Shown: piece by piece, positions 11,901 through 23,900 of the stretch
Position numbering within the stretch: position 1 is the first letter of the stretch
Layout of the letters: the number at the start of each line of letters is the position of its first letter
Source of the DNA: Silene conica
Taxonomy: Eukaryota; Streptophyta; Magnoliopsida; Caryophyllales; Caryophyllaceae
Direction: 5' to 3'
DNA: 64,000 bases
NCBI GenBank assembly: GCA_029255685.2
Contig: CM055315.2
Coordinates: forward strand, 30,943,501 to 31,007,500
Program-made: the position numbers and the translations under genes
The notes under the pieces: generated by a model
Database searches by the model: none
What the model saw: only the letters and a program-made list of their open reading frames with translations
What the model was told of the DNA's origin: nothing

Positions 11901-14900
11901 CCAATAGCATCAAACCATTAATTGAAGGTGAATACAGCTTGATATCTGATGCTACAGTCCACTTGACAGTCACTCCTATAATTTCCTTGATTCCATTGGT
12001 TTTGTGAATTTTAGATGGCCCATCCATATACAATTTCTATTTGGTACTAGTGACATTCTTTGTTATTGACAAATTATGTGTTGATAATTTAATGATTGTT
12101 ATTTGGACCTTTCAGGTTCCTAGGAATAGGTATTGGGGTTTGCATCCGCCACCAGCTCACATTGAAGACGTTGTAGAAGATGGATTATTGGCTATCCAAA
12201 GAGCAGTTTTTTTGAAGAAGGCAGGAGTAGACATTGCTATAGATACCCAGTTCCTTTTGAATCCACCAATCAGGGCTGATCTTTTGGAGTCGGCTTTGAA
12301 AAACCTTGTTAGGTAACCTTTTCAGATTCACGGGGCTTTTTTCTACGTGGGGTGTTTTTTTGCCGGGGATAGGTAGTCAGTGATGTCACTCTGCCTAGAT
12401 AGTTTTGTGCATTCCAGGTACTGGATCTAGGTTACATGGTTCGATGTTCGGTGGGTCGGGTTACAATATGACAGATTCTCACAAAATAGCAGTATCCAAC
12501 ACTCGACGTGTCAGACACGACACCCGTGTCGGAGAGTCGGGGTAACACATGAGGTAATGTTCTAGACCAAGTTATTGCGCTAGAGAGCTGTAAACCTTGA
12601 AAATGATCGTGGACTGAGAATTACCCCTTGCTTGGATAGAGGGTTCTAGAGGAAAATGGTGGGGGACAATCTCCTAAGTTCGTATCCAAAAAGCTCAAAG
12701 GACTATTGGTTTTTAAAATAAATAATAATGAGAAACTACCTGGTCCGCATTACTTACAGCAAGCAGAGCAATGGCTTTTTATAGATCTTGATGTCACTTG
12801 TCTTCTTTCAGATTGTTTTGGTGACTTCTAATCTGATGCTTCCACTCTTATTTCTCCTTCCTCGTCATTTTTTTTGGATTTCGTAAGAATGATATATAAT
12901 TTATTCCTGCAACACTTGACTTTCTTCCAGGTATCTGCAGGCTACCCGGAATAAAGATTTTCAACAACCAGTGAAGGAAGGAATCGACACACTTCTGATG
13001 TACTTGTATAGATCGTTGAATTGCCATGAAGAAATGGAAAAACTTGCTTGTTCCGAGAATAGCTGTGTTGTAGTAAGCATCTTTTCTTCACTTTAAGATT
13101 ATATCTTTCTATTAGAAATTATCATGATAAGTTTGTTTTGGAATGCCTTTTTTCCATCTCTGGATGAAAATATGACAATTTTTTGTTGTTGAAGTGAATA
13201 AAAACACGTTCCATTTAGTAATGGAAGTCTCCTTTAGTGTGAAAACTATTACCTTGAAGATAAAATTCTAATGGAGTGTTATGATTGAAATTGGCATAAA
13301 TCTAACATATATTTAATTCGAGCTAAGCATAAATACAATTAATGTAAGGTTGATTCACATCAAGGACCTCTTTGTAGTATGCACTAATTTCAAATAGTTT
13401 GTTTCAAAAGCTAAGCTTGGTTGGTGGCCTTTCGGGAATCTTAGGTTTGATGTGTTAGCTTTGTTAAAATTAAGCACGGGAAGTGTTTGGTGGAGAATCA
13501 TTTAAAAACCTCCCCTAACAGTTAAATCCCCTCCCCCACCCACAAAGCCACCTGGTGGGAGGAGTTTTTGCTTGAGGGGAGGACCGGTGGGCCTTTGGTG
13601 GGGGCACCTACGAGGGTGTTGTATCATTTGAATGAGGAGGTCGCCAGCGAGACAGATTTGCGAGAGGGTGGGCGTACATGGTGACAATAGTCATGATTGT
13701 GGTCGGTGGTAGTGGGTGTTTGGGTGATGGGTGAAAAGTGATGTTTGGTGAATGTGAAAAGAGAATGAGGTACGAGGGGTAGGGATGTAGAGGAGCGGGG
13801 GGTAAGGGAGGGGTAAAGGAAATCATTCTTTTGGTCAAATAAACACAAAGGATATAAGGGGGTGTTTGGTTGAGGGGTTTCAGGAAAAGGAGTCTTCCCT
13901 TACATGTTGTTTGGATGCATCATTTTTTCATTCCCTTTACCTATATTTGGGAATGGGTTTACCCTTCATGCCTACAAATCCATTCCCCTGACCCTTTATG
14001 GTATCAAAAATCCATACCTCATTTCCTCCCATACATCAGCATACACCACGAACACTGTCCTCGCTGACATCACTAACACTGCCTACCACCGACCGTTCTG
14101 TCCTCCACCCCGCTTCCGGCGACTCCGTCGTACTACCACCATATTCTCTTAGTCACCCTTATCATCACCCTTCGAAATTCAAAAAATCACCACTCCACAC
14201 TTGGAATCCCCTCCCCCACCCCATAAACCACCGAATCTGGTGGTTTAAGGGGTGGGGGAGGGGATTCCGAGTGTGTAAGGGACTAAGGGTGGTTTCCCGA
14301 TGATTTTGTAGTGTGTATGGGTTGGAGTAGTTGACTTCCATAAGGGGGTTGGGTGTCGACGGGAGGGGAATGGGGTCGACGGCGGTGGCGCCTCGGTGCT
14401 GGTGCTTGTGCTTGTGACTGTCTGATTGATGGTGGTTTTGGATTAAGGTGAGGTGGTCGTTGGTTTTGGGTGGTTTTTTATTCCCTTACCTATGTTAACT
14501 ACTAAACAAGGCTGAAAATCAATGGGTAACCTATTCTTTTCGTTTCCTTATCCTTTCTCAAGTCCATTCCCTTTCCCCTCCAACCAACACCCCTAAGTCT
14601 TTCTGATTGTCTTTCCCTTTCCCTTTCCTTTTCCTGAGCCAAGATCCCATCGTTATCATCTTCTAAAAAACTCACTCCCTTGAACTTGTCATTCGACTTT
14701 TCGGGTCAAAGTATAATATTTTTTTTACAAACAATAATATTATGCTAAATTATTTAAATCAAATATCTCGCACAAAGTTGTACTTTGAACAAAAAGAGTT
14801 AATATACAGATGCAAGAGTAATGGTCAAAGTAGCTTCTTTGAGATTGTGTAAAGCCAAGAACTTTAATGTGAGGTAAAGGAAGTAGTTACTAATATAGTT

Positions 14901-17900
14901 TAGGTTAAGCTTTGTGACTTCCAACTTCGTCAAGCTATCAATCAGATAAGGAAGGAGGAAAAGAAGCAAATTAAAGACTAACGAGCATTAGAGAGGAAAG
15001 GTGGGAAAAAAAAGGCTTGAACTGTGGGTGGTAACTACGCAAGTGTTGTACGTGGACTCTATGAGGCTCAGACTCATAATCAAACGTATTAGAAGGATTC
15101 TAACTCCTGAATCTGGACTCGGCTAAGTAAATTCGCACCATCGTTGTAAAATAAAAGCCTAGTATTCTCTTCCCTAGACCTGCCAAACAGGCCGGGTTCG
15201 GATCGGTTCAATTTCGGGTTTACTGCCTTTGGGTTGGATTAGGGTTGGGCCGGTCATTTCGGTTCGAGTCAACTATTAACCAATGTGCAACAATAAACGT
15301 TCGGGCCGGGTTATATTTGAGTCTTCGATCCGAATTAGACTCCTCAGATTAGTAGCTAAATTAAATTAATTTAGTGATCTTACGATCTAGTTAACATGCA
15401 TGCAAATATAAAGCTAAGGCTCTGTTTGGCAAAATTACCTACAAAGGTACCTGAAATTTTAAAAAGTACCTAAAACCTGAAAAGGTACCTGAAACCTGAA
15501 AAGGTAGCTGAAAATTAAGACCTGATAAGGTAGCTGGTTTTTGTTAGAACTGTTTGGAAACTAATTGAAAAGGTAGCTGATATTTGACAAAATGACGTAA
15601 AAGGACATGGTTTATTATTGATATTTTTACGTTTTTACTATTATTCTTGTGTTATTGTAAACAAATGGCCAAAACAAAGAGAGTAGTAACTTCTGAATAG
15701 CATTGTGCATTTAATATGGTATTGGAAAATGCCTGCATTGCGACTTCCATGATTTCTTCATGCACACTGTTTCGAATAAATTGGCCATTAAAATCAAGTT
15801 ATAGGAATAACTTCAACTACTAGCGTTTATATACACATGATTATTGCCGAGAGAATTTCGCAAATTCTCATTTGTAGCGGCGAAATGCGAGTTGCAACCA
15901 ATTAATTGATATATAACGATTAGGTAAAAACAAAATTCAAACAATATATCCTCAAAATTATAATTTATTGATACGTAAGGGTTTTGTATTGTGTTTGATT
16001 GTGTTTGTTAATTAATGTTATAAAATCCGAGGGTAGAATAGGTAGTTAAAAATGAATCAGGTACCTGATTTCTCAAATGCTACGTGAGGTACCCTTTTAT
16101 TTCAGGTGCCTTTTTCACTCAAAATAGGTAGTTGCCAAACACTCCAAAAGAAATAAGGTACTTGATTGTTTTGGCAAAAAAGTTACTTCAGGCAAATCAG
16201 ATACATGAAACGGAGCCTAAATAGAGAAAACCACGGTTTTCCTTACATTGAAGACATGGCAAATGATCACAACAATCTTATTGTTGTTGTTCGTGAGCTC
16301 CATATTATTTATGGAAGATCCTCCAATCTTCTAAGTGTTCAAAGTAGGACACCTCCTTTAAGTTGCACCCACGTTTTTTCCCCAAAAGTTCTAATACCCT
16401 AATAGTAACTAGAAATTGATTAGAAGTCATCCTTGATAAATACTAATAATATTACTACTCAAGTAATATTTGTTGAGTATTATGGTGAATGAGTTATTTT
16501 TGAGTTTTTGCATGTGAGATTTTAGTGTATTATGGTGAATGAGTTATTTTTGAGTTTTTGCATGTGAGATTTTAAAGGAAAAATAAGAACAACTTTTTTT
16601 CTCTCTATTTCCATCTGAAACGGCCATCCACCCCTCAAAAGATGATTTTTTTTTCCTTATATTATTCATCCATGCACTAGGCACTCTAAATAAAGCATAG
16701 GGATGTAAGGTGTATGCAATTATAATGTTTTACAAATGCATGTCCCATCAACTTAGACAAAGCAATAATGTGTAAAATACACTAGTAAAAACTGGTTTTC
16801 ATAAGGTATACATGTTTTATTTCGACTTTTGACATTTGTCTCGCAAATGCTTATAAGTTTTATATTTAATTCTCCTATATAATTAAATATTAATTTAATC
16901 ATGAACAATTAAATGACACAATTAACTAAATAATATAAACCTAACTTTTAGGCGATATTTGACCATTATATCAATATATAATGGGTTTTATAAAACCCAA
17001 CTAGCTAATTTTACAAGTCCGTGTAACTTTAATAAGCTAATTAACTCTGCCTCACAATATATACTAAAACCGTATTAATACTAATCAAATATTAGTAAAT
17101 AATACAAATTTAGTAAATTAACATTTAATTACTAAATTTCATCTTATTTAATCATATTAAAATAAGATATTAAATTTATTAGTTGATTATCGTATAATCA
17201 AATTATAAATACACTTGGGCTGTGTTCCAAACTCATCATCAAAACTAAAACTCATTTGACTAACCTTTAGTCATTTATATTCAAGGGACTAATTTATTTG
17301 TATCATATACAAATAATTAGCTTTTCCATTGGGGATCCATTCTATATATGTGACCGAAAGGGATTAGTTGATAACCTCCGTAAGCATTACCGATATACAT
17401 TATACATTAATGAACCTTACGAGAATAAATAATTAAATAATATATCACGAATATATTCCATTAATAAGATTTATTATATATTCACGGTCTTTTTCTGTTA
17501 TGTTGTAAATAATATATCACGAATATATTCCATTAATAAGATTTATTATATATTCACGGTCTTTTTCTCTTATGTTGTATACCCCTTCATTTTATCGTGT
17601 TTTCTTTTGTTTTTTTCTTCTCATTCATTGTTTTATCTCACATTGACGGTTTCCAAAGATAATTCATGTGAATTATGTTATGTTTCGATGTTCTTTAAAT
17701 TTATTGTTTTATTTAACTGGTTGTTTAGATTGGGGTGATTTGGAAGAAAGGGAGGGGAGGAAGAGGAAAATGAAGGGATAAATTTTCCCTCCTCAAATCC
17801 TAATCAAACTCTCTTCAATATAGGAGAGTTTGGAGGGAAAACTCTTCTTGTCTTCCCTTTCCGTTCCCCGCCTTCTCTTCCCTCCAACCCTTCTCTCCCC

Positions 17901-20900
17901 TTCTCCTTTCTTTGCCTCCTATTTTTGTATCCACACACCCCCGGTCGTTCATCAACTCTCTATCAAATGATTTTCTACATTCTTATTGTTTTGTTTTTTC
18001 AGACTTTGTTAATTCTTTTCAAAGCTCTTTTTCTCTTATGTTGTATACCCCTTCATTTTATTGCGTTTTGTTTTGTTTTCATTCATTGTTTTATCTCTCA
18101 TTGACGGTTTCGAAAGATGATTCATGTGAACACGCTCCGAGTTGTGTTGTTGAAGTAGTCCTCCTTTTATACCATACTAAATTACTAGCATTAAGAGGCC
18201 CTGGGAGCGGCCTCTTGCCAAAAATGGCAAGGGAAGGCCTGCCCCCATTACACCCTTGTGGTGGGTCCCTTCCCCGGACCCTCGCCTAGCGGGGACACCA
18301 TCGTGCACTGGGCTGTCCTTTTAAGAGGCTGTGGATACTCATTCGTGTGGCATCTGCCACGGCAGCCTGTCAGCGTAAGTCCCCTAAATTTGGTGATGAA
18401 ACGCAAAAAGAGTGTTGGAATTCGGAGTTGCGACTGGACAATACAATTGTAGGATTTATGGACAATTGTATGAATTGACTTTTGCTACTTAAAACCGAAA
18501 TGGACCAATACCTTGGGTTGTTTAGAATGTGAACGAATAAGGATGCACTAATTATTACCAAAATCATGAGGAAGGAGTTTGCCTGCCAAGGTAGATGAGG
18601 AAAGACTTTGAACTAGTAATAATGTTGACAGAAAAGCCTTCCAGCTCCATTGGAACCCATAAGTGAGTGCATTTATAACATTAGACAAATGCACCTTATC
18701 CATGTAATTAATGGATTCTCTCCAAAAAGAAAAAGCACACCCAAAAAAATTGTTTTAACATTAGACAAATGCACCTTAGACAGATGCAAAAAGGTTCCTA
18801 TCAATAACTCTAGACTTGCCGCAAAATTGTTAACAGCAAATAGCACACCCAAAAAAATGTTGATAACCAATGGCACAGCCCAAATGTTATGTCTATTAGC
18901 TGCAGTGGACTAGTTCACTTATAACACTTAAGATAGTTCACTCTTTTAAGTCTTGATGCTAGTCAAAAGTATTTAGGCCTTGATGATACTTCTTGGATAT
19001 GACCTTAAAAGTCGTATTTTCAGTGCAGGAGGAGTTGGAAACTTTACTAGAAGAGTCTGGGCACCTGAGAACCTTGGCTTTCCTTTATGCAAACAAAGGC
19101 ATGAGCTCAAATGCTTTAGCTATATGGCGTGTTCTAGCGAGAAATTATCCTCCCGGCCTGGATCAAGAGAGTGCTAACACCCACAATTTAGATGATAGAT
19201 ACTCGATGCCAGCTTTCAGCAAGGAAACCGCAGCAGCCGAAGCTTCTAAAATTCTTGAGTCAGCTGACCAAGATTTAATCTTACAACACCTTGGATGGGT
19301 ATGTAGTTCTTGATAATTTTGATTATGTGGGTATAGGATTGATGGCTTTGACATCATATATTTCGTATTACTTTTCTCTAGATTTCAGACATCAGTGAAG
19401 AACTTGCTGTTCAAATTTTGACTTCCCCAAATCGGGTCTATCCTCTTCCACCTGGTAGGTAATCTTGAACCCTACCTATCCATTGCCTATGGGCAAACTA
19501 CTGCAATATCAGGTCCTAGGTTATGATTCTGGATGACTCAAGTATTCTGGAACTCCGTTCTCTATTTTGACGACTCTGTAGGTTATGATTAACATTGTAT
19601 AAACGGTATCTGAAGTAAACAGTTACAGATCGATATACTGTTTATTTCTTACATTTAGTCACATAAACACTGTGGTTACTGATGCTTTCTACATTGATTC
19701 TGCTATCAGATGACGTGATTGCCGCTGTTGATCCAAGAAAGGTCAAGATCCTTCAAAGGTAGCAGGATCGTTCTTTTCATGCTGTGTTAATGTGTTGTCA
19801 CTTTGCATCGGTTTTAATATACTATATGTTGTGTGCAATGTTAAAAGGCTTTGGGATCTGGTAATGACTATGCTGATTTTCCCTCCACAACCCATCTCCT
19901 ATTCTCTCTTGTGATAGAAATGGGTGAGTCATTTACAAAGTATTCATATAGCACTATTTCGTTACATTCTTATGCAACAACAAGAAAGCCTTGTCCCAAA
20001 ACATTTTAGGGTTGAACAAACATAGACCACCTCACCACCATACATTTGATCACAGTAAACTTGATAATAAATATATAAAGTTCCTAATAAACAGGAAGAA
20101 GCAGGAGTGACCTATGTTACTTTGACCTGGGTACGAGTGACGGACACGGGTACAGATCCAAATGTCGGATTTGGCATGAATAAAATTTTGAGACACGGGG
20201 ACCCTGTCCTAAGACGAGGATGCGGGTGTGGGAATCTGTCTTCAAAGCAAAAATACACTTCTAAATTTGAAGCATTTCAATTTTCAGGAGTATAATGGAA
20301 AATAGTTCATGTAAGACGTCAAAAGTTTATAAACACTACTAAAATGCGTTATAAACCTAACTTTCCTCTACTTTTGCTGTGCGAGCCTCGCTAGTTCAGC
20401 TCTCCTAGGAGAGTTGTCAGGCTAATAAGCGTCGGGTATGGAATCCATACCAATAACCATGTCATCTCGTGTCGGCATGAGTACGGCCCGGAAAGTGGAG
20501 TCGAACAAACATAGAGCAGGATCCATGATCTGCAAATTTATATTTGAAAGCATAATCTTGGCACTCAATCCAATTTCTTATGAAACAACCCACTTAGAGA
20601 CTTCGCCTGTTCTTAGACTGAGGAAGGAACGCCAGAGGAGTCCATAATGAAAATTGAAAAGACAAGTTGGTGGATTGCTATGTTATTGGAAGGTTATTGT
20701 TGCTGTTTTATGTTCTCGTACAATATGCATCATATATTGAGAAGTTGCTATGAGATGTTAGATTTGTATGTTAACTTTGCAACTGTTAAGTGGGAGGTAA
20801 CATGCTAATTTTGTGCCTTGAACCTTATTCCAGCTCACTGTATTTCTTGTTATTTGGGCAGATTTCTCCAGTGGCTGATTGAAGATCAAGACTCCAGTGA

Positions 20901-23900
20901 TGCTCAGTATCATACATTATATGCTCTTTCTCTGGCCAGATCAGCCCTTGATTCTATGGACTCTGAGAATTTTGTGCAACAAGCTGATAATAGGAGCTTG
21001 ACAGATTCAAACATGTATAGTGCGGTAAGTAACCCACTGACCGAGAGTCAAGTCAGAGAGCAACTTCAAATTTTCTTGCATTCATCTGATTTATATGACG
21101 CCGAAGATGTCCTTGAGTTGATTGAAGGCTCAGAATTATGGCTTGAGAAGGTATTCATAACTATATCCTTAACCCTTGTCCTAGAAATTGAAGTTAATAA
21201 TAATCTTTATTTTGCTTTGATTCTGACTGAAAGTGAGAACTCCTGCACTTTTAGGAGAACAGTGAACTGTACTGACTGCAGGGATGTGTAAATCGACTGA
21301 TTGTACCTATCCTCTTTGGCAGGCTATTCTGTACAGGAAATTAGGTCAAGAAACATTGGTTCTACAAATTCTAGCTCTGTGAGTACCCTTTTCAGTTAAT
21401 ATGAGTTACTAGTTTTAAATTTTAACATTAAGCAAGCTTTTTATGACATCGGACCCAATATCCCGTCCTTGCAGTGGTGACGTGTTAGATTTGTAGCTCT
21501 TTCTTGTACTATCTTTGTTCAGGCAATTGCACAACTTAGTTAAACCAGTCCACTTGCCTCATTGGGTTTATAAAGAGAATCTTAAGACATCAATGGAGCT
21601 TTAGTTCAGCACCCATCACCCTCCCAATTATGTGATAGCACATTAATCCTTTTAATCACACTTGCTGGGCTCCCGAATATTATAGCCTCGTAGGATCCAC
21701 TATGTTTTGTGGGCTCAAACATAAGAAGAATGGTTACTTTTAAAGTGGGGTTTTTACTTTGAATAGTAGTGTGGGTGTAGTTATTGTAAGCTATTGACTA
21801 CTTTTAAAATGAGTTGGAGTATACGCCCTCCAAACCGAACCAAAGGTAACACTTACTTTAAATGGACGATCCAAACGAAAGGTAACATTCCTTATTTATC
21901 CCACAACAATACCAAGTTGTCCTCATACCCATTTGATATTTACAGAAAATGCCATTACATACTCCACTTGCCCACTTACAACTAAACCCACAATTACATG
22001 GCCCACCCATTTTTCCCCCTTTACCCTTGTTTTTTCCATATTTTCTTATGTACTCCAGTTCTCCCTGTTACCTTTGGTCTAGGTCGGAGGGAGTATAAAT
22101 GATTTATTATCGACAATGTTGGTGCTTTGTATTTGTGTGTGTGTGGATTTCTTGTTAGCCTGATGGCTGATGCATTTTAATGTTTTTAATCGTACCTGAT
22201 TCCTATCAGGAAGCTGGAAGATAGTGAAGCTGCTGAACAATATTGTGCTGAACTTGGCAGATCAGATGCTTATATGCAGTAAGTGATTCTTGTTTAATCA
22301 GTTGCTGATATTTGAAGATTTATTTATGAGAAATGAGCGTCCATAGAGTTATAATCTTCCACGTTTTGATTGCAATGTCCTGCATCAGGTTGCTTGACAT
22401 GTATTTGTATCCCCAAAATGGTAAGGAGCCAATGCTTAAGGCTGCGGTTCGACTTCTGCACAATCATGGTGAATCTCTTGATCCTCTGCAAGTTCTGGAG
22501 GTATTTGACCTGAACTGCTATAACTTAGTTATACAACAACAATGTCAGAGCCTTAATCCTAAATGATTTGGGGTTGGCTAACATGAATCATCCTTTAGAA
22601 CCGTCCTTGGGTGATTGCACACCTCAAAATGTGAAAAGATAGAAAACGAAAAGTGAAGAGCAAATGGGAAGGGAAACATAATACCAAAGTCAAGTTAAAC
22701 TTGTAGGTTTGGAAATAAAGACTCAATTTTCCTTATAAAAACATAGAATTAGATCTAAAATACAAATAAACAACACTAGTTTTGTAATAGAAGTAAAAAT
22801 TGATGTTTTGGAAAATCTTAAAAGTAACAAAATATGATTATATAAGAAGTTTGTAGGTAAAATGTTTGATAAATCTGAGAAGTAGACAAATAGTTCAAAT
22901 AAGAATAGTTACTAATACGAAATATTTTTGTTTCTGAATTTTTGGCTTCTCTTTTGTGTATGATTTAGATTTTTCAAATCAGTCTCCGCGTCATGGTCAT
23001 TGGACTGTACTATATATTAGTTCTTCACCTTAATATACGGTTGTGGTAAGCTACAAACATTAATAACTCAACCGTGATCCAGCTGCGTCCAATATATATC
23101 TATGCTTTTTTTGGAAAATTCGCAGACCTGGCTCCCTTTTCTTTGTAACCTTTTGTTTTCAGTTAAGAAAAAACATGTCAATATAAATATGAAATGTGTG
23201 GTGAAAAAGCATACCATCTCCTCCATAAGGTGAAGGATATCCCTGTAATCCTAGCTGCCTCATTGCATGGGAACTCTCATGTGTCAAGCAGCTCCTCTAA
23301 TCAATAAAAAATGATATAAAAGAAGCATTACATTCATCCATTAATGTAAAGTTCTAAACTATCTTTTGTGTCTTGTCTGCAAACTCTATTGCAGTTTCTT
23401 ATCTCTTTGAGTGAACCTTCTTTCTCACTTTTAGATCGTACAGTATTAATCTCTAACACGCGACCTCCAATCTCGTTGGCCACTCCTGTTGATATCTTAA
23501 ATAAAGAAAACATGAAGATATACTTGGCACACATGATGAAAGAAAAGTGATCCTCCCTGATATCCATCCTTTTATAGTCTTAGATATGCCTTGCATCCAT
23601 GTAAATGTTTGGCAATCACGTGAGTGGTTTCAATCCCACATCCATCCCAGGGAACAAAAGATTTCAATATATTAAATCAACTAGTGCAGAACCCGTGCAA
23701 AGTTGCACGCGCATGTATAAATGAAGTTCTATAATTTTATATTATCATTGTAATAATAAGTACATAATATTTTATATGAATGATCTACTTCAAATTAAAA
23801 TTAAAATATGTCGCCTAACTGAGTTAACCATAAACTAATTCAATAATGACGCAATCGATTGACCAAAAGAATTTATATATAGTCTCTGCCAATTATTTAT

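Larger units (their letters stand above)
9199..12115 (+). other. VPS3-like intron 2
   Basis: This 2.9-kb intron contains two Stowaway-like MITEs (9933-10158 and 11378-11630). Between them and up to 12115 the sequence is AT-rich with no recognisable gene or domain. A short repeat (AGTTGTTGATCTAAGTAGCT and variants) occurs near 11670 and 11760. Confidence 0.8.
13073..19028 (+). other. VPS3-like intron 4
   Basis: This 6.0-kb intron is largely transposon-derived. It holds two Tourist/PIF-like elements (13858-14593, 15418-16217), direct repeats at 16.5 and 17.5 kb, an RTE-tail-like duplication (17559-17671 and 18026-18129), and a SINE-like body (18193-18322). 13430-13857 looks like a second, decayed GTGTTTGG-ended TIR element. 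17716-17930 is a purine/pyrimidine-rich TIR-like block. 14670-14880 resembles a worn Stowaway MITE. Confidence 0.75.

Noticed and set aside
13502-14303. Several Pro/Ser/His-rich frames on both strands
   Set aside because: They come from CT-rich Tourist-like sequence and the internal hairpin. No domain or conserved start was found.
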